From Carnobacterium gallinarum DSM 4847 (GTDB taxonomy: Bacteria > Bacillota > Bacilli > Lactobacillales > Carnobacteriaceae), in the NCBI RefSeq assembly GCF_000744375.1, contig NZ_JQLU01000005.1:248001-312000 (forward strand): a DNA stretch of 64,000 nucleotides, in the 5' to 3' direction. A model generated the notes under the pieces. It saw only the letters and a list, made by a program, of their open reading frames with translations. It searched no databases and had not been told where the DNA came from. Position 1 is the stretch's first letter, and each line of letters opens with the position of its first letter. A program made the position numbers and the translations under genes. Shown piece by piece: positions 1-8,024 of the stretch.

Positions 1-705
1 CTTGGCAAAACAGCTGAAGAGTGGACAGAATATGACAATGCTCAATTACAACGCGTACCATTTATGTACCATATTCCTGGTCAAAAAAATGGAGGCATTA
101 AATCAGAATACGGTGGTCAAGTTGATGTATTACCAACTCTGCTTAACCTATTAGGTGTTGATACATCAAATAAAGATGGCTTCATTCAATTTGGAACAGA
201 CTTAAATTCCAAACAACATGATCAAACCGTTGCTTTCCGAAATGGGAGCTTCGTAACACCTAAGTATACGGTTATGGGGACTGATATTTATGATACTCCA
301 ACTGGCAAGCTAATTGAAAAACCTTCTGAGGAAGTTTTACAGGAAGTTCAAACCCTACGTACTGGTGTTGAAAAACAATTAAATCTTTCTGATAGTATCA
401 TCAATAGTGATTTGCTACGTTTCTATACGCCTGCAAGTTTCACACCTGTTGATCCAAGTAAATTTAATTATAAAAACCAAGTGAAACAATTGGATGATGC
501 TTCAAAAGAATTAGGCGATCAAAATACTAGCTTAATTACTAAAAAAGCTGGTACTTCTACTGTTGATTTATATAAAACAGATGCTCCAGAACTAATGACA
601 GAAGCTGAAAAAGCAGCTAAAGCTGCAGCTGACTCAGCAGCTAGTTCTAGTAGTCCTGCTACAGAAGGTGCCGACAAACCAGTTACAACCAATGAAGCAA
701 AATAA
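1..705 (+). CDS. ltaS: Lipoteichoic acid synthase LtaS, C-terminal part (5' end outside window)
   Basis: The frame is open from base 1, so only the last 234 codons are here. LtaS is a membrane-anchored sulfatase-fold enzyme that polymerises glycerol phosphate from phosphatidylglycerol into lipoteichoic acid outside the cell. The visible part is the end of the extracellular domain: RVPFMYHIPG, then YGGQVDVLPTLLNLLGVDT, then FRNGSFVTPKYTVMGTDIYD, in the order known for LtaS. The catalytic Thr and most metal ligands lie upstream of the window. The C-terminus ends in an Ala/Ser-rich tail (AAKAAADSAASSSS) that looks disordered. The gene is followed by a strong terminator. Confidence 0.93.
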   Translation, partial: LGKTAEEWTEYDNAQLQRVPFMYHIPGQKNGGIKSEYGGQVDVLPTLLNLLGVDTSNKDGFIQFGTDLNSKQHDQTVAFRNGSFVTPKYTVMGTDIYDTPTGKLIEKPSEEVLQEVQTLRTGVEKQLNLSDSIINSDLLRFYTPASFTPVDPSKFNYKNQVKQLDDASKELGDQNTSLITKKAGTSTVDLYKTDAPELMTEAEKAAKAAADSAASSSSPATEGADKPVTTNEAK

Positions 706-721
706 AGTTAACCAGAACAAA

Positions 722-757
722 AAACAAGTTGATTATCTTTTATCAACTTGTTTTTTT
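722..757 (+). terminator. Rho-independent terminator of ltaS
   Basis: A 12-bp stem (AAACAAGTTGAT / ATCAACTTGTTT) runs into seven T, 16 nt after the ltaS stop. Its right arm lies in the 33-bp repeat that recurs at 6429-6461. Confidence 0.85.
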
Positions 758-764
758 ATTTAGT
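732..764 (+). repeat. 33-bp direct repeat, left copy (in ltaS terminator)
   Basis: Bases 732-764 match 6429-6461 at 32 of 33 positions (C744 versus T6441). The left copy completes a terminator hairpin. The right copy has no matching left arm. The mobile DNA between them is cut at each repeat: the transposase tail ends in this copy and the Rep 5' end runs into the other. Confidence 0.85.
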
Positions 765-2111
765 ATTTTTAAGATAAAAAATAAAGGCCTACTGCCTTTC
801 CATAGCCACATAGCTAATTTTTTTAAATTCATAGCAGCAAACTTAAGCATCGTATGCACTGTAACTTTTTCCAAGCTTCTGTACTTGGTCCAGCGCATCC
901 CATGCTTTTCTTTTACATCTGCAAATACTCGTTCAATGGTTTCTTTTCTCTTTTTATAAAGTTCTTTGTTAAACGCCGTATGGCGTAAATGCTCCAATTC
1001 ATCCATCAGGTTTGACCAAACATGCCTCGTCACAAGTTTTTAATAATGGGCAGTTGATGCATTTTTTCGAATCAGATTTATATTCTCGATAGCCTTCACG
1101 ATTAATTGTTGTAAATTTCAAAACACCGTTTGCTGGACATAAATAACAATCAAAATAAGTATCATAGACAAAATTATTTTTTCTGAAAAGTGTTTTATCG
1201 CCACGCGGTCGAGTATAAGGAAGGATTGCTTGGAGTTTCAAGTGTGTTAAAAAGTGGACAAATTTTGGTGTTTTATAACCTGCATCCGCAATCACGTTTT
1301 TTATTGAAGGAAACGTTCTTTTAGATTTTTTCACCAGTTGAAAAGCAACTTGGCTATCATGAATATTCCCTGGTGTGACAATGGTACTGATAATAAATCC
1401 ATTATCATCACAAGTTGTATGTGTGGAATAAGCAAATTGTTTTTCTCGCTCTCCTTTAACGTAATAGCCACTTTCAGGATCTGATTTACTAATTTTTCGT
1501 TCTTTCAACTCACTTTCTGTGCCCCATGTAAAAGGATTTTTTCCTTCTTTTATTCGTTGTTCATTGATTTCATTTTCTAATTCATCTTGATAAGCTCTTG
1601 CCTCACTATAAGTCATTTCTTTATTAAATTTATGTTTATTTGCGTTGGCTTTAATATGAGTAGAATCCATATAAAGATTATCTTCTGTGACAAAGCCTGC
1701 CTTAACTGCTTGTTCTAAAACATAGGAAAAAATTTTTTCAAACAACGTGGTTTCTCTAAAACGTCGCACATAATTCTTTCCAAATGTTGAAAAATGCGGC
1801 ACTTTATCATCGAACGAATAGCCTAAAAACCACCGATAAGCAACATTTGGCTCAATTCCCTTAATCGTTTGTCTCATGGATCGAATACCGAATAGGTATT
1901 GAATAAAAACTAATTTAATTAATACAACAGGATCAACACTTGGGCGACCTAAGGTCGAATACGTTGATTCAACAATAGGATAAATAAACTCAAAATTAAT
2001 TGGATGATTAATTTTTCGTACTAAATGGTCTTGTGGCACAAGTTCATCAATTGTGAGCATGGAAAATTGATTTCTTCCGTTAACAGATTGTTTCGTCATC
2101 ATAGCTATCAC
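743..2111 (-). pseudogene. IS1182-family transposase, frameshifted
   Basis: Two frames together make one transposase: 2111-999 (370 codons, ending KPDG) and 1033-743 (starting inside TRHVWSNLMDEL). The first part carries the N-terminal domain (TIDELVPQDHLVRKI) and the DDE core (DNLYMDSTHIKANANK, then VIADAGYKTPKF). The second carries the end of the core (YKKRKETIERVFADVKEKHG). The break falls where relatives have a short Cys/Lys-rich stretch before VVTRH, which fits a small out-of-frame deletion. The C-terminus is also replaced by bases of the ltaS terminator. Confidence 0.85.
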
Positions 2112-2192
2112 TCCTTGAATTCGTTTTCAATTCTATTATAAAAGAAAAAAACTGTAAACGTCATCCTTTTTGGGGACTTTGTCTACAGTCTG
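743..2192 (-). mobile_element. Truncated IS1182-family insertion sequence
   Basis: The element contains one transposase gene split by a frameshift. At the 5' side of the gene an IS-end-like sequence, GGGGACTTTGTCTACAGTCT, lies at 2172-2191. No inverted partner is visible at the other end, where the transposase runs straight into the 33-bp repeat inside the ltaS terminator. The left end therefore appears lost and the copy is probably immobile. The family is assigned from the protein; end coordinates are approximate. Confidence 0.7.
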
Positions 2193-2228
2193 AAGCCAAT
2201 CCTATTCGCTGTAGGGTTGGCTTTTGTG
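2193..2228. terminator. Hairpin with T-tail beside the IS
   Basis: A 12-bp stem with one mismatch (AAGCCAATCCTA / TAGGGTTGGCTT), 7-nt loop, then TTTTG. It begins directly at the outer end of the IS1182-like element. Confidence 0.6.
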
Positions 2229-2350
2229 CTATTTATACTACCTTATCTTATCTCGCTCCTTAATAATATACTAAATTTCAATTAAATAACGAAAAAGTTC
2301 CTCGTTATCGAGCGACTTTACATAATGGCAATTATCTCAACCTCCACGAC

Positions 2351-2446
2351 CCGTAAGGGACAGAGCTTGAAAGTTTGTGATGTTGAACTGGTATAAGTTC
2401 GGAATCTTGATTTAATAGGATTTAAAAAGGACGTTTCCTTGTGAAA
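2351..2446 (+). repeat. Dispersed repeat in mobile block, copy 1
   Basis: Starts CCGTAAGGGACAGAGCT and ends CCTTGTGAAA. A diverged copy lies at 4938-5044 in the same orientation. The rest of 2229-2488 holds no gene I can recognise. Confidence 0.45.
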
Positions 2447-2488
2447 ATTAAAAGGAAAAAAACTTTTTAAATAATGTTTTTCGTTCTA

Positions 2489-3052
2489 TTAATCATTGAT
2501 TTCTGTTTTTTCTATGTCAGAAGCATTTTTTAATAAATTTTTAATCTCGACAATATAAGAATCACTCACATACTGGTTGATTTGAATCAAAATGTTCCGT
2601 TGGTAATTTGGCAACTGAACTGGATTAATGTAGTTAGTGTTTATTCCTGTGTAGTCAAAATAATCACTATTTTCAAATGATGCAATAGTTTCATCCATAT
2701 CTTTTGAATTGTTAAAAATAATAAATTTACCTGTACGCATTTTATTAGGTGGGCTACCAAAAAAATCACTTATACCTATTTCTGCTTCTATATCAAATTC
2801 TATTATTTTTTTCGGATTTTTATAATATGATTTATAATTGTCGTCAATAATACTTGGGTAGGCTATTTTTAGAAGCTCTTTTTTTGACATTAACTCTATA
2901 ATTCTCGTTAAGTATTCATCATTGCTCCAAGCCTTACTTTTTATATGTTCGTCATTAGTAATAGTTTCCTTTTTTGAATCTGATAGTTTAAAATTTATAG
3001 TGCAGGCAGTTAGTAGGACCAAAGTGAAAACTACCAATAAAATCTTTTTTAT
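2489..3052 (-). pseudogene. Putative lipoprotein, start codon apparently lost
   Basis: The product is a short secreted lipoprotein with signal segment VVFTLVLLTAC (lipobox LTAC) followed by about 170 residues with no domain I know. The natural start should be at 3052, ten bases after a GGAG at 3063-3066, where the frame reads ATA AAA AAG (expected MKK). That codon is ATA, not ATG. The next possible start is TTG at 3037, which would leave a signal peptide without its positive N-terminus. The gene may thus be silent. It lies just behind the 3124-3930 lipoprotein on the same strand. Function unknown. Confidence 0.55.
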
Positions 3053-3123
3053 AGTTATTCATCTCCAATATTTTTTGTTTAAAAAGCCTTTGATAGAAAA
3101 TGCTACAGTATTTATTTCTGATT

Positions 3124-3918
3124 TTAATTTTCAGAATTATCTTTCACAAAATTAGTAACTTCATCATTTAATTTTTCTTCTTGAACTACAGAAAGAACTA
3201 TTTCACTTTCCGCTCCATTTACAGCACTAGGTAATGTAAACTCATTAAGTTCGTCATTTTTTTCAAAACGAGTCATATAATTCCCCATAAACTGATAAAA
3301 GTCCTGCGATACTCCTAACGATTCTTTCGGTAATTTCACTAAAAAAGCTGCCATTTCGGTTCCAGGTATTGAGTTTTGGACGCCATCAAAATTAACAACT
3401 ACTTCTTCATCTAACTCTTTAGTTGTCATTTCTGGCTGCTTAGTATCCATCCCTAATTCTCTTTTTGATATTATTCCACCTGCTTCATAGATAATAATTT
3501 CAGTATCTTTAAAACTAGCATCTCCCTCTAGTACGTCATTGACGTATAAAGTTATCTTTGTATAAGGCTCTGATCCAGATTCTGTTGTATAAATAAATGG
3601 TTCGCTATTCACTACAACACCTGACACAGCTATTTCTGTAATTTCCAACACATCGCTGACTGTTTCTATATCTACATCTACAAAAGCTGAAGTGAAAAGT
3701 TGCTCTTTAGCGTTATATTCTGACCGTATTTTTTCTCCTTTAGTTTTTGATTCTGCTACAATTACGTCATACTTTGAGGTTTCAGATAATTTTTTACTCA
3801 CTACAGACGAAGTGATTTCAGAATTATTTAACTCTGTATTAAACGATGTTTTTGTATCTTGAGAACATCCCGCTAGACTTAATAGCATGAATGTACTTAA
3901 TAAAAAGAATTTTTCCAT
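3124..3918 (-). CDS. Putative lipoprotein of unknown function
   Basis: The signal peptide is MEKFFLLSTFMLLSLAGC with lipobox LAGC, so the mature protein should be anchored by its Cys on the outer face of the membrane. I take ATG 3918; a GTG four codons earlier (3930) is possible. After a Ser/Thr-rich linker there is a beta-rich domain of about 190 residues (for example YTKITLYVNDVLEGD) that I cannot name. The gene starts only 21 bases after the stop of a broken metallopeptidase gene, so the two were probably one operon on the plasmid-derived block. The reading frame is intact, unlike most neighbours. Confidence 0.7.
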   Translation of the reverse strand: MEKFFLLSTFMLLSLAGCSQDTKTSFNTELNNSEITSSVVSKKLSETSKYDVIVAESKTKGEKIRSEYNAKEQLFTSAFVDVDIETVSDVLEITEIAVSGVVVNSEPFIYTTESGSEPYTKITLYVNDVLEGDASFKDTEIIIYEAGGIISKRELGMDTKQPEMTTKELDEEVVVNFDGVQNSIPGTEMAAFLVKLPKESLGVSQDFYQFMGNYMTRFEKNDELNEFTLPSAVNGAESEIVLSVVQEEKLNDEVTNFVKDNSEN

Positions 3919-3939
3919 ATTTTTAGTCACTTTCTTTTT

Positions 3940-4533
3940 TTAATATAAGTAGTTTATTCCTTTGAAATCATTGATAGTTGGTCCTGTTGGCATTCCGTTT
4001 GAGTTACTCGTTCTCATCACAGTTGAATCCCCTATAGTATTGTTGTGATTTAACCCAAATGCATGGCCAATTTCATGGGAAGCAGTTCTATTTTTAATAG
4101 TTACATTAGCACTAGCGTATGCTGTTGTCATAGTGATTTTTGCCCAATACCAACTAGTTTTACCGAATGGATTTACGACTGAGTTACCATTAAAACCTTG
4201 AGTATAGCCGTATACTCAAGATATAGGTCCTCCTCTATGAAAGTTCTATTGTAGAGTTGGATTGTGCAGAGGTACGTCTAAATGAAATAGCTGTATACGC
4301 TCCCGTCCCGTTACTGTTAACCCATTTACTCATAGCGCCGTTTATAACATTTTGATCGGCTGCTGTTGCATATCCTCCAGAATACCAATAGTATTTGGTA
4401 CTGTTCCCATAGTTACCAACACCACTAGATAGCCTGTTTTTCCCCCAAGTTATATAAGTGGCGGCATTTACTTTTTCAGTAGCAATAAAAAATAAGGCTA
4501 AAAATAAACCTACTACAATAATTTTTTTTTCAT
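3940..4533 (-). pseudogene. Secreted metzincin-like zinc metallopeptidase, frameshifted
   Basis: The zinc site is present: SHEIGHAFGLNHNN is HExxHxxGxxH, the metzincin/matrixin signature, followed by a VM. Upstream is a good RBS (AAAGGAG, 4545-4551) and ATG at 4533, followed by a run of nine A (4522-4530) that leads to an immediate TAG. With one base changed in the run, a signal peptide (IIVVGLFLALFFIATEKVNA) and a pro-region through SFRRTSAQSNSTIELS can be read. That frame stops near 4235; a different frame, with a TGA of its own, leads into the HExxH part. At least two frameshifts are needed, so no active enzyme is expected. Confidence 0.75.
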
Positions 4534-4688
4534 GATAAACTTTCTCCTTTTCAACTTTTAATTAAAAACAACCAGTTATTATTTTAACAAAAAACAAAAT
4601 ATTTGTAAACGTTTTATTATATAATTTAATTCAGAATGATAGGTTTCGGTTCTTGAAAATAAATACGAAAACTAGCAATTTGGGTAGG

Positions 4689-5170
4689 GGGGCAGGGGAA
4701 CAATGGAACCAAAAATTACGGTAGGATTGATTTTTAAAAAGTAAAAACGTTGATTTGAAAGGATTCTTTAAATTCCAACACTTTTTTTACCGTAAAACTT
4801 CCAAAACTATTGACCTGAAAATTACGGTACGTTTCAAAAACCGAACAATAGATCAAAATGCCGGTCGGTTTTTCTTAGTATATTTCACCTGAATTTGAGC
4901 TACTTAACATAAGACCGATTAAGCCAAGTACCATACACCGTAAGGGATAGCGCTATAAAGATTGTGAAATGAGAGTGGACTATCTGCTATAGTTTATAGA
5001 AATACTATCAACACGCAATGTTTAAAAAATCCATCCTTGTGAAATTTGATAGACGTATGCTCTAAATAAGCTATAATCATCAAATTTAAAAAGCGACTGT
5101 TAATTTCATTTTTTTTAATAAAAGTTCGGTTTTGTACCGTGATTCTTGGTTCCATCGTTCCCTTGACCCG
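4689..5170. mobile_element. Short non-coding element with ~35-bp inverted ends (Tn3-type MITE candidate)
   Basis: The ends 4689-4723 and 5135-5170 are inverted copies: GGGGAACAATGGAACCAAAA and, on the other strand, AGGGAACGATGGAACCAAGA, both leading to an ACGGTA. About 29 of 34 positions agree. G-rich outer ends and an inner TACGGTA-like end resemble Tn3-family terminal repeats, so this may be a Tn3-derived miniature element. The roughly 480 bp contain no ORF; ACGGTA-type words also occur inside (near 4789 and 4823). No 5-bp target duplication was found. Confidence 0.45.
4938..5044 (+). repeat. Dispersed repeat in mobile block, copy 2
   Basis: CCGTAAGGGATAGCGCT, then ATTGTGA, and after about 90 bases CCTTGTGAAA. 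Diverged copy of 2351-2446. Lies inside the element bounded by the inverted ends. Confidence 0.45.
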
Positions 5171-5348
5171 AGGATTGCAAGGCTGAAAATTTTCACTTCG
5201 ACAACTAAGAGAGAATATGAGTAGCCTGAGGATTTAAACATGAATGTGTACGCTTTTTAAGTTAAGTAGAATTGGAAATAAGGCGGGAGAATCAACACTT
5301 TTTTGTATTATCTAATTTATATAAAATGTTTAACGTGATTATTAAATA

Positions 5349-5387
5349 ATATGTTAGTAGTATTTTGGAGGAATACTACTAACATAT
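5349..5387. repeat. Perfect 16-bp inverted repeat
   Basis: ATATGTTAGTAGTATT, 7-base spacer TTGGAGG, then its exact reverse complement. There is no T-run, so it is not a usual terminator. The spacer exposes a Shine-Dalgarno-like GGAGG. Confidence 0.6.
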
Positions 5388-5541
5388 AGCTAGGGAAGCT
5401 CAACGAAACTTGAAAGATTCTTTTACAAGCAATTCTGGAAAAGATATTCAACAAAAGTTAATGGATAGAGCCGTGTTAATGGGAGATTCAAAAGCCGATA
5501 TAAACAAGTTGAAAAAGTCTATGAAATCAGCAAATATCTAA
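5383..5541 (+). pseudogene. C-terminal fragment of an unidentified plasmid gene
   Basis: An open frame without a start codon runs about 50 codons to TAA at 5539-5541. It reads REAQRNLKDSFTSNSGKD and ends MGDSKADINKLKKSMKSANI. Charged, helical character and position opposite a plasmid Rep gene suggest the tail of a mobilisation protein, but I cannot identify it. Confidence 0.35.
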
Positions 5542-5591
5542 AAAACTAGGAAAAGAAAGGCGGATTAAGCCTGTTCTTTTCCTAGTTTTTT
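5540..5591. terminator. Bidirectional terminator between converging plasmid genes
   Basis: A perfect 18-bp stem, AAAAAACTAGGAAAAGAA and its complement, with A and T runs on both sides. It sits between the convergent fragment 5383-5541 and the Rep pseudogene, whose stop lies in the loop. Confidence 0.85.
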
Positions 5592-6422
5592 TAATGCACG
5601 TTGCAAAGCTGATTTTTCTTTACCAGCGTAGCCTTTGGTTTCTAAAAATTCTGCTATTGTGATGTCGTATTGTGCCATTTGTTCGGCATACCATTCTTTA
5701 TAAATTGACTCTTCTAATTTCGTGAGAGGAACAGAGGTATCCGTTGCCCAATCGGGCAAGGTTTCTTTCCGTTGACTAGAGGTTTTATCTGGATCAAATT
5801 TGTTCTCTTCCCACGTCCCTGTTTGTTCAGCCTGCCATGTGAATTTATAACCTAAAAGTTTGTTTCAACGAGTATTAACTTTTATTTTTATTAATTTTAA
5901 CACTTTAAAATATTTAGGGAGTTCGTCTAGGATTGGTTTTAAGACTTTTTGATCCACACTACCCGATTTATAACTTGGAGGAATATCTAAAAGAAAATTA
6001 AATTCATTTAAGTTGAATTCACGAGTCCCCTTAGTGCGCCACTGTTTTAATAAACGGTACATAGATTTTGCATAAGTTGACCTAAGATGGGTAAATTCCT
6101 TCAGCTCCCATAAAGTGAAATTAGCTTCTAATTTATTTAGAACATATTCAAATTGTCTAGAAACCTCAATAATAACCTTCATATCGGAGTAATCTGACGT
6201 CCATTCAACTTTAAATTAGGAAAAAAGTGTCATAACTTCATACGAATTAGAAGTACGTTCTCTATATTTTAAATCGGATAATTTATCAACTAAACCAGCC
6301 ATGGTCTTTTCGAAACGTTTATTATGGTCATTGCTATATTGTGCTAATTCTTGCTTGGAAAATATAATTTCTTTGCAACTTTGTTCCTTAGCTTTGGCTA
6401 CAATTGAAAAAAAGAAATTCAT
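5565..6422 (-). pseudogene. Plasmid replication initiator (Rep_3/RepB type) with two nonsense codons
   Basis: Three open stretches, 6422-6216, 6182-5865 and 5759-5565, are in the same frame and form one protein. The first is broken by TAA after MTLFS, the second by TGA after KVNTR. Sequence between them stays coding-like (FKVEWTSDYSDM; NKLLGYKFTWQAEQTGTWEE). Motifs fit Rep_3 initiators of theta-replicating plasmids of lactic acid bacteria: EMNFFFSIVAKAKE near the N-terminus, then FTLWELKEFTHLRSTYAKSM and LLKQWRTKGTREF of the winged-helix domain. The first residues of the family are replaced: upstream the frame runs into the 33-bp repeat and a stop. An integrated, dead plasmid replicon. Confidence 0.85.
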
Positions 6423-6428
6423 TTCTTC

Positions 6429-6461
6429 ATTATCTTTTATTAACTTGTTTTTTTATTTAGT
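6429..6461 (+). repeat. 33-bp direct repeat, right copy
   Basis: Near-identical to 732-764. It lies upstream of the 6611 gene and is continuous with the 5' end of the broken Rep gene. Only half of the ltaS terminator is present here. Confidence 0.85.
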
Positions 6462-6610
6462 TTAAGAATCTCTAAATTAAAAGATAAAAATACATTAACT
6501 GTTCACACTTTTTTCACAATCATTTACTATAATAAGTTATATAAAGTTACTATCTAACTATTTAGTGTTTTCATATAAAATTTAGATTTAAAGGAAAGGG
6601 GGCTTGAAAA

Positions 6611-7375
6611 ATGACTATTTTCCAACGGGCGATGTTAAGTATCCGTCATAATCCATGGAAAAGTTCAATTGTTTTTCTATTTTATACGGTCTTCATTAGC
6701 AGTCTTTTCTTTTTCTTTTTAATTATGAATCAACTAAAGCAGTCACTAAGTGCTATTAATTCAGCTTTAGATACAACTAAAACTACTAATAGAACTGATT
6801 TTTTCCACTCGTTGGCTAAAACTATTACTGAAAAGTTGATTCCACTTACGCAACATATTTACCTAACACTTATTATCAGCACCCTTTTCTTTATGGGTTT
6901 ATATATGCTCCTTTTCTTTTTACGTAAAAAAGAGTTTAGTAGTTTCCAGTTAATGGGAGAGAAAAAAAGTCGTATTTATTTCCAACTAGTTATAGAAAAT
7001 CTTTTGCTAGTCAATGGATTTCTATTTATTCTCTTTTTAGGCAGTATCTTTTTCCGCGCTCCATTGGCTGCTCAGTTAAATCAGATTGAACAAGAATTAC
7101 TTGATCAGAAAGTTCAAAATATCGTTATTAAGACACAGCCCATTACCGAGAAACAACAAACTCCCGATATGGCTGAAGGCTCTATCTATGAAAGTGGCGT
7201 ATCTCATTTCAATATGGCTGTTGTAACCGAAACAAGTACTAGTTCTACCATTGAACCACAGTACTTTTCATTATTTGTTATTTTTATTAATTTCTTCACA
7301 TTAATTTGTCTATCACCGGCAGCGATTTGGTTTCTTAATCGATCTGGTTCAAAGAATAATTACCACTTTGTTTAA
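6611..7375 (+). CDS. FtsX-like ABC transporter permease
   Basis: The 254-residue protein has four membrane segments: about 16-40, 82-105, 128-150 and 219-245. The second to third stretch, FSSFQLMGEKKSRIYFQLVI followed by ENLLLVNGFLFILF, is the conserved cytoplasmic coupling region of FtsX/MacB-type permeases. About 70 residues between segments 3 and 4 form an outside domain. RBS AAAGGAAAGGGGG lies 9 bases before the ATG. The next gene, 25 bp on, looks like a reduced ABC ATPase and is the obvious partner. Substrate unknown; such pairs often export peptides, resist antimicrobials or control cell-wall hydrolases. The gene follows the right 33-bp repeat, so it may be the old chromosomal neighbour of ltaS. 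Confidence 0.75.
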   Translation: MTIFQRAMLSIRHNPWKSSIVFLFYTVFISSLFFFFLIMNQLKQSLSAINSALDTTKTTNRTDFFHSLAKTITEKLIPLTQHIYLTLIISTLFFMGLYMLLFFLRKKEFSSFQLMGEKKSRIYFQLVIENLLLVNGFLFILFLGSIFFRAPLAAQLNQIEQELLDQKVQNIVIKTQPITEKQQTPDMAEGSIYESGVSHFNMAVVTETSTSSTIEPQYFSLFVIFINFFTLICLSPAAIWFLNRSGSKNNYHFV

Positions 7376-7400
7376 TTTAAATGGTTAGGATGTGTGAATA

Positions 7401-7979
7401 ATGGCTAGTTCTCTTAATATACTAAAAAAAGAACAACTACTTGAAGATTTTCCATTTGGAGAAAAAAGTTTTTATACCATCTTTTTAGATGATGAAGAAC
7501 ATCAAGAAGTACAAGCAAAAAAAATATACAAATCTCTAATTTCATTATTTAATGAGTTTCATCAAGAACAACCTGGGTACATTCTACAAGATCCCCCTTT
7601 TATTAATTACCTGACGCTCTTACAAAATATGCTACTAGCAGTAACACTTGCACAACCAAAGCTACGCTCACCTGAGTTAGTCGTTCTGGATGCTTTAGAG
7701 GAAAGTCAATTTTCCCATAAACAGGCTGAAAAAAGAATTGCGGATTTCTCACCACAACAAATAAAAGAAATTCAATTAATTACTAATCTTTGCAGTCAAA
7801 AGCAGACAGTTATTATCGATGATTGGTTAAAAGATGAGAACGACATACAACAAAAAAATTGGATTTTAATTTTAAAAAGTCTAGTGAAACAAGAGCAGAT
7901 TTCAGTAATTTTGGTCACTTCAAATCCAACAATTGCTGATATGGGGGAAATTCAATTTAACTCAGATAGCTTTATTTAA
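7401..7979 (+). CDS. ABC-ATPase-like protein without a Walker A motif
   Basis: The 192 residues follow the order of an ABC nucleotide-binding domain in degenerate form. YILQDPPFINYLTLLQN (60-76) matches the Q-loop region. FSPQQIKEIQLI (116-127) stands where LSGGQ...R is expected. QTVIIDDWL (135-143) resembles Walker B but has DD, not DE. ILVTSNP (170-176) replaces the H-loop, with no His. No GxxGxGKS/T occurs anywhere and the first 50 residues do not match the usual N-terminal part. It cannot hydrolyse ATP in the normal way and may be a structural or regulatory partner of the permease at 6611-7375. A diverging pseudogene is the alternative, though the frame is clean. Confidence 0.6.
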   Translation: MASSLNILKKEQLLEDFPFGEKSFYTIFLDDEEHQEVQAKKIYKSLISLFNEFHQEQPGYILQDPPFINYLTLLQNMLLAVTLAQPKLRSPELVVLDALEESQFSHKQAEKRIADFSPQQIKEIQLITNLCSQKQTVIIDDWLKDENDIQQKNWILILKSLVKQEQISVILVTSNPTIADMGEIQFNSDSFI

Positions 7980-7981
7980 CA

Positions 7982-8023
7982 AAAAATCAGAACGATTCAT
8001 CTTACTGAATCGTTCTGATTTTT
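7982..8023. terminator. Bidirectional terminator
   Basis: AAAAATCAGAACGATTCA pairs with TGAATCGTTCTGATTTTT (18 bp, 6-nt loop). It serves the plus-strand permease pair and the minus-strand PTS operon, which converge here. Confidence 0.9.
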
Positions 8024-8024
8024 A

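Noticed and set aside
729-959. 76-codon plus-strand frame after ltaS
   Set aside because: It is antisense to the transposase remnant and starts inside the terminator.
999-1050. Programmed frameshift in the transposase
   Set aside because: The required shift is +1; the -1 frame meets TGA at once and no slippery heptamer is in the right phase. The left IS end is missing as well.
4604-4617. cre-like word TGTAAACGTTTTAT before the protease pseudogene
   Set aside because: Two of the fixed positions fail and the gene downstream is dead.
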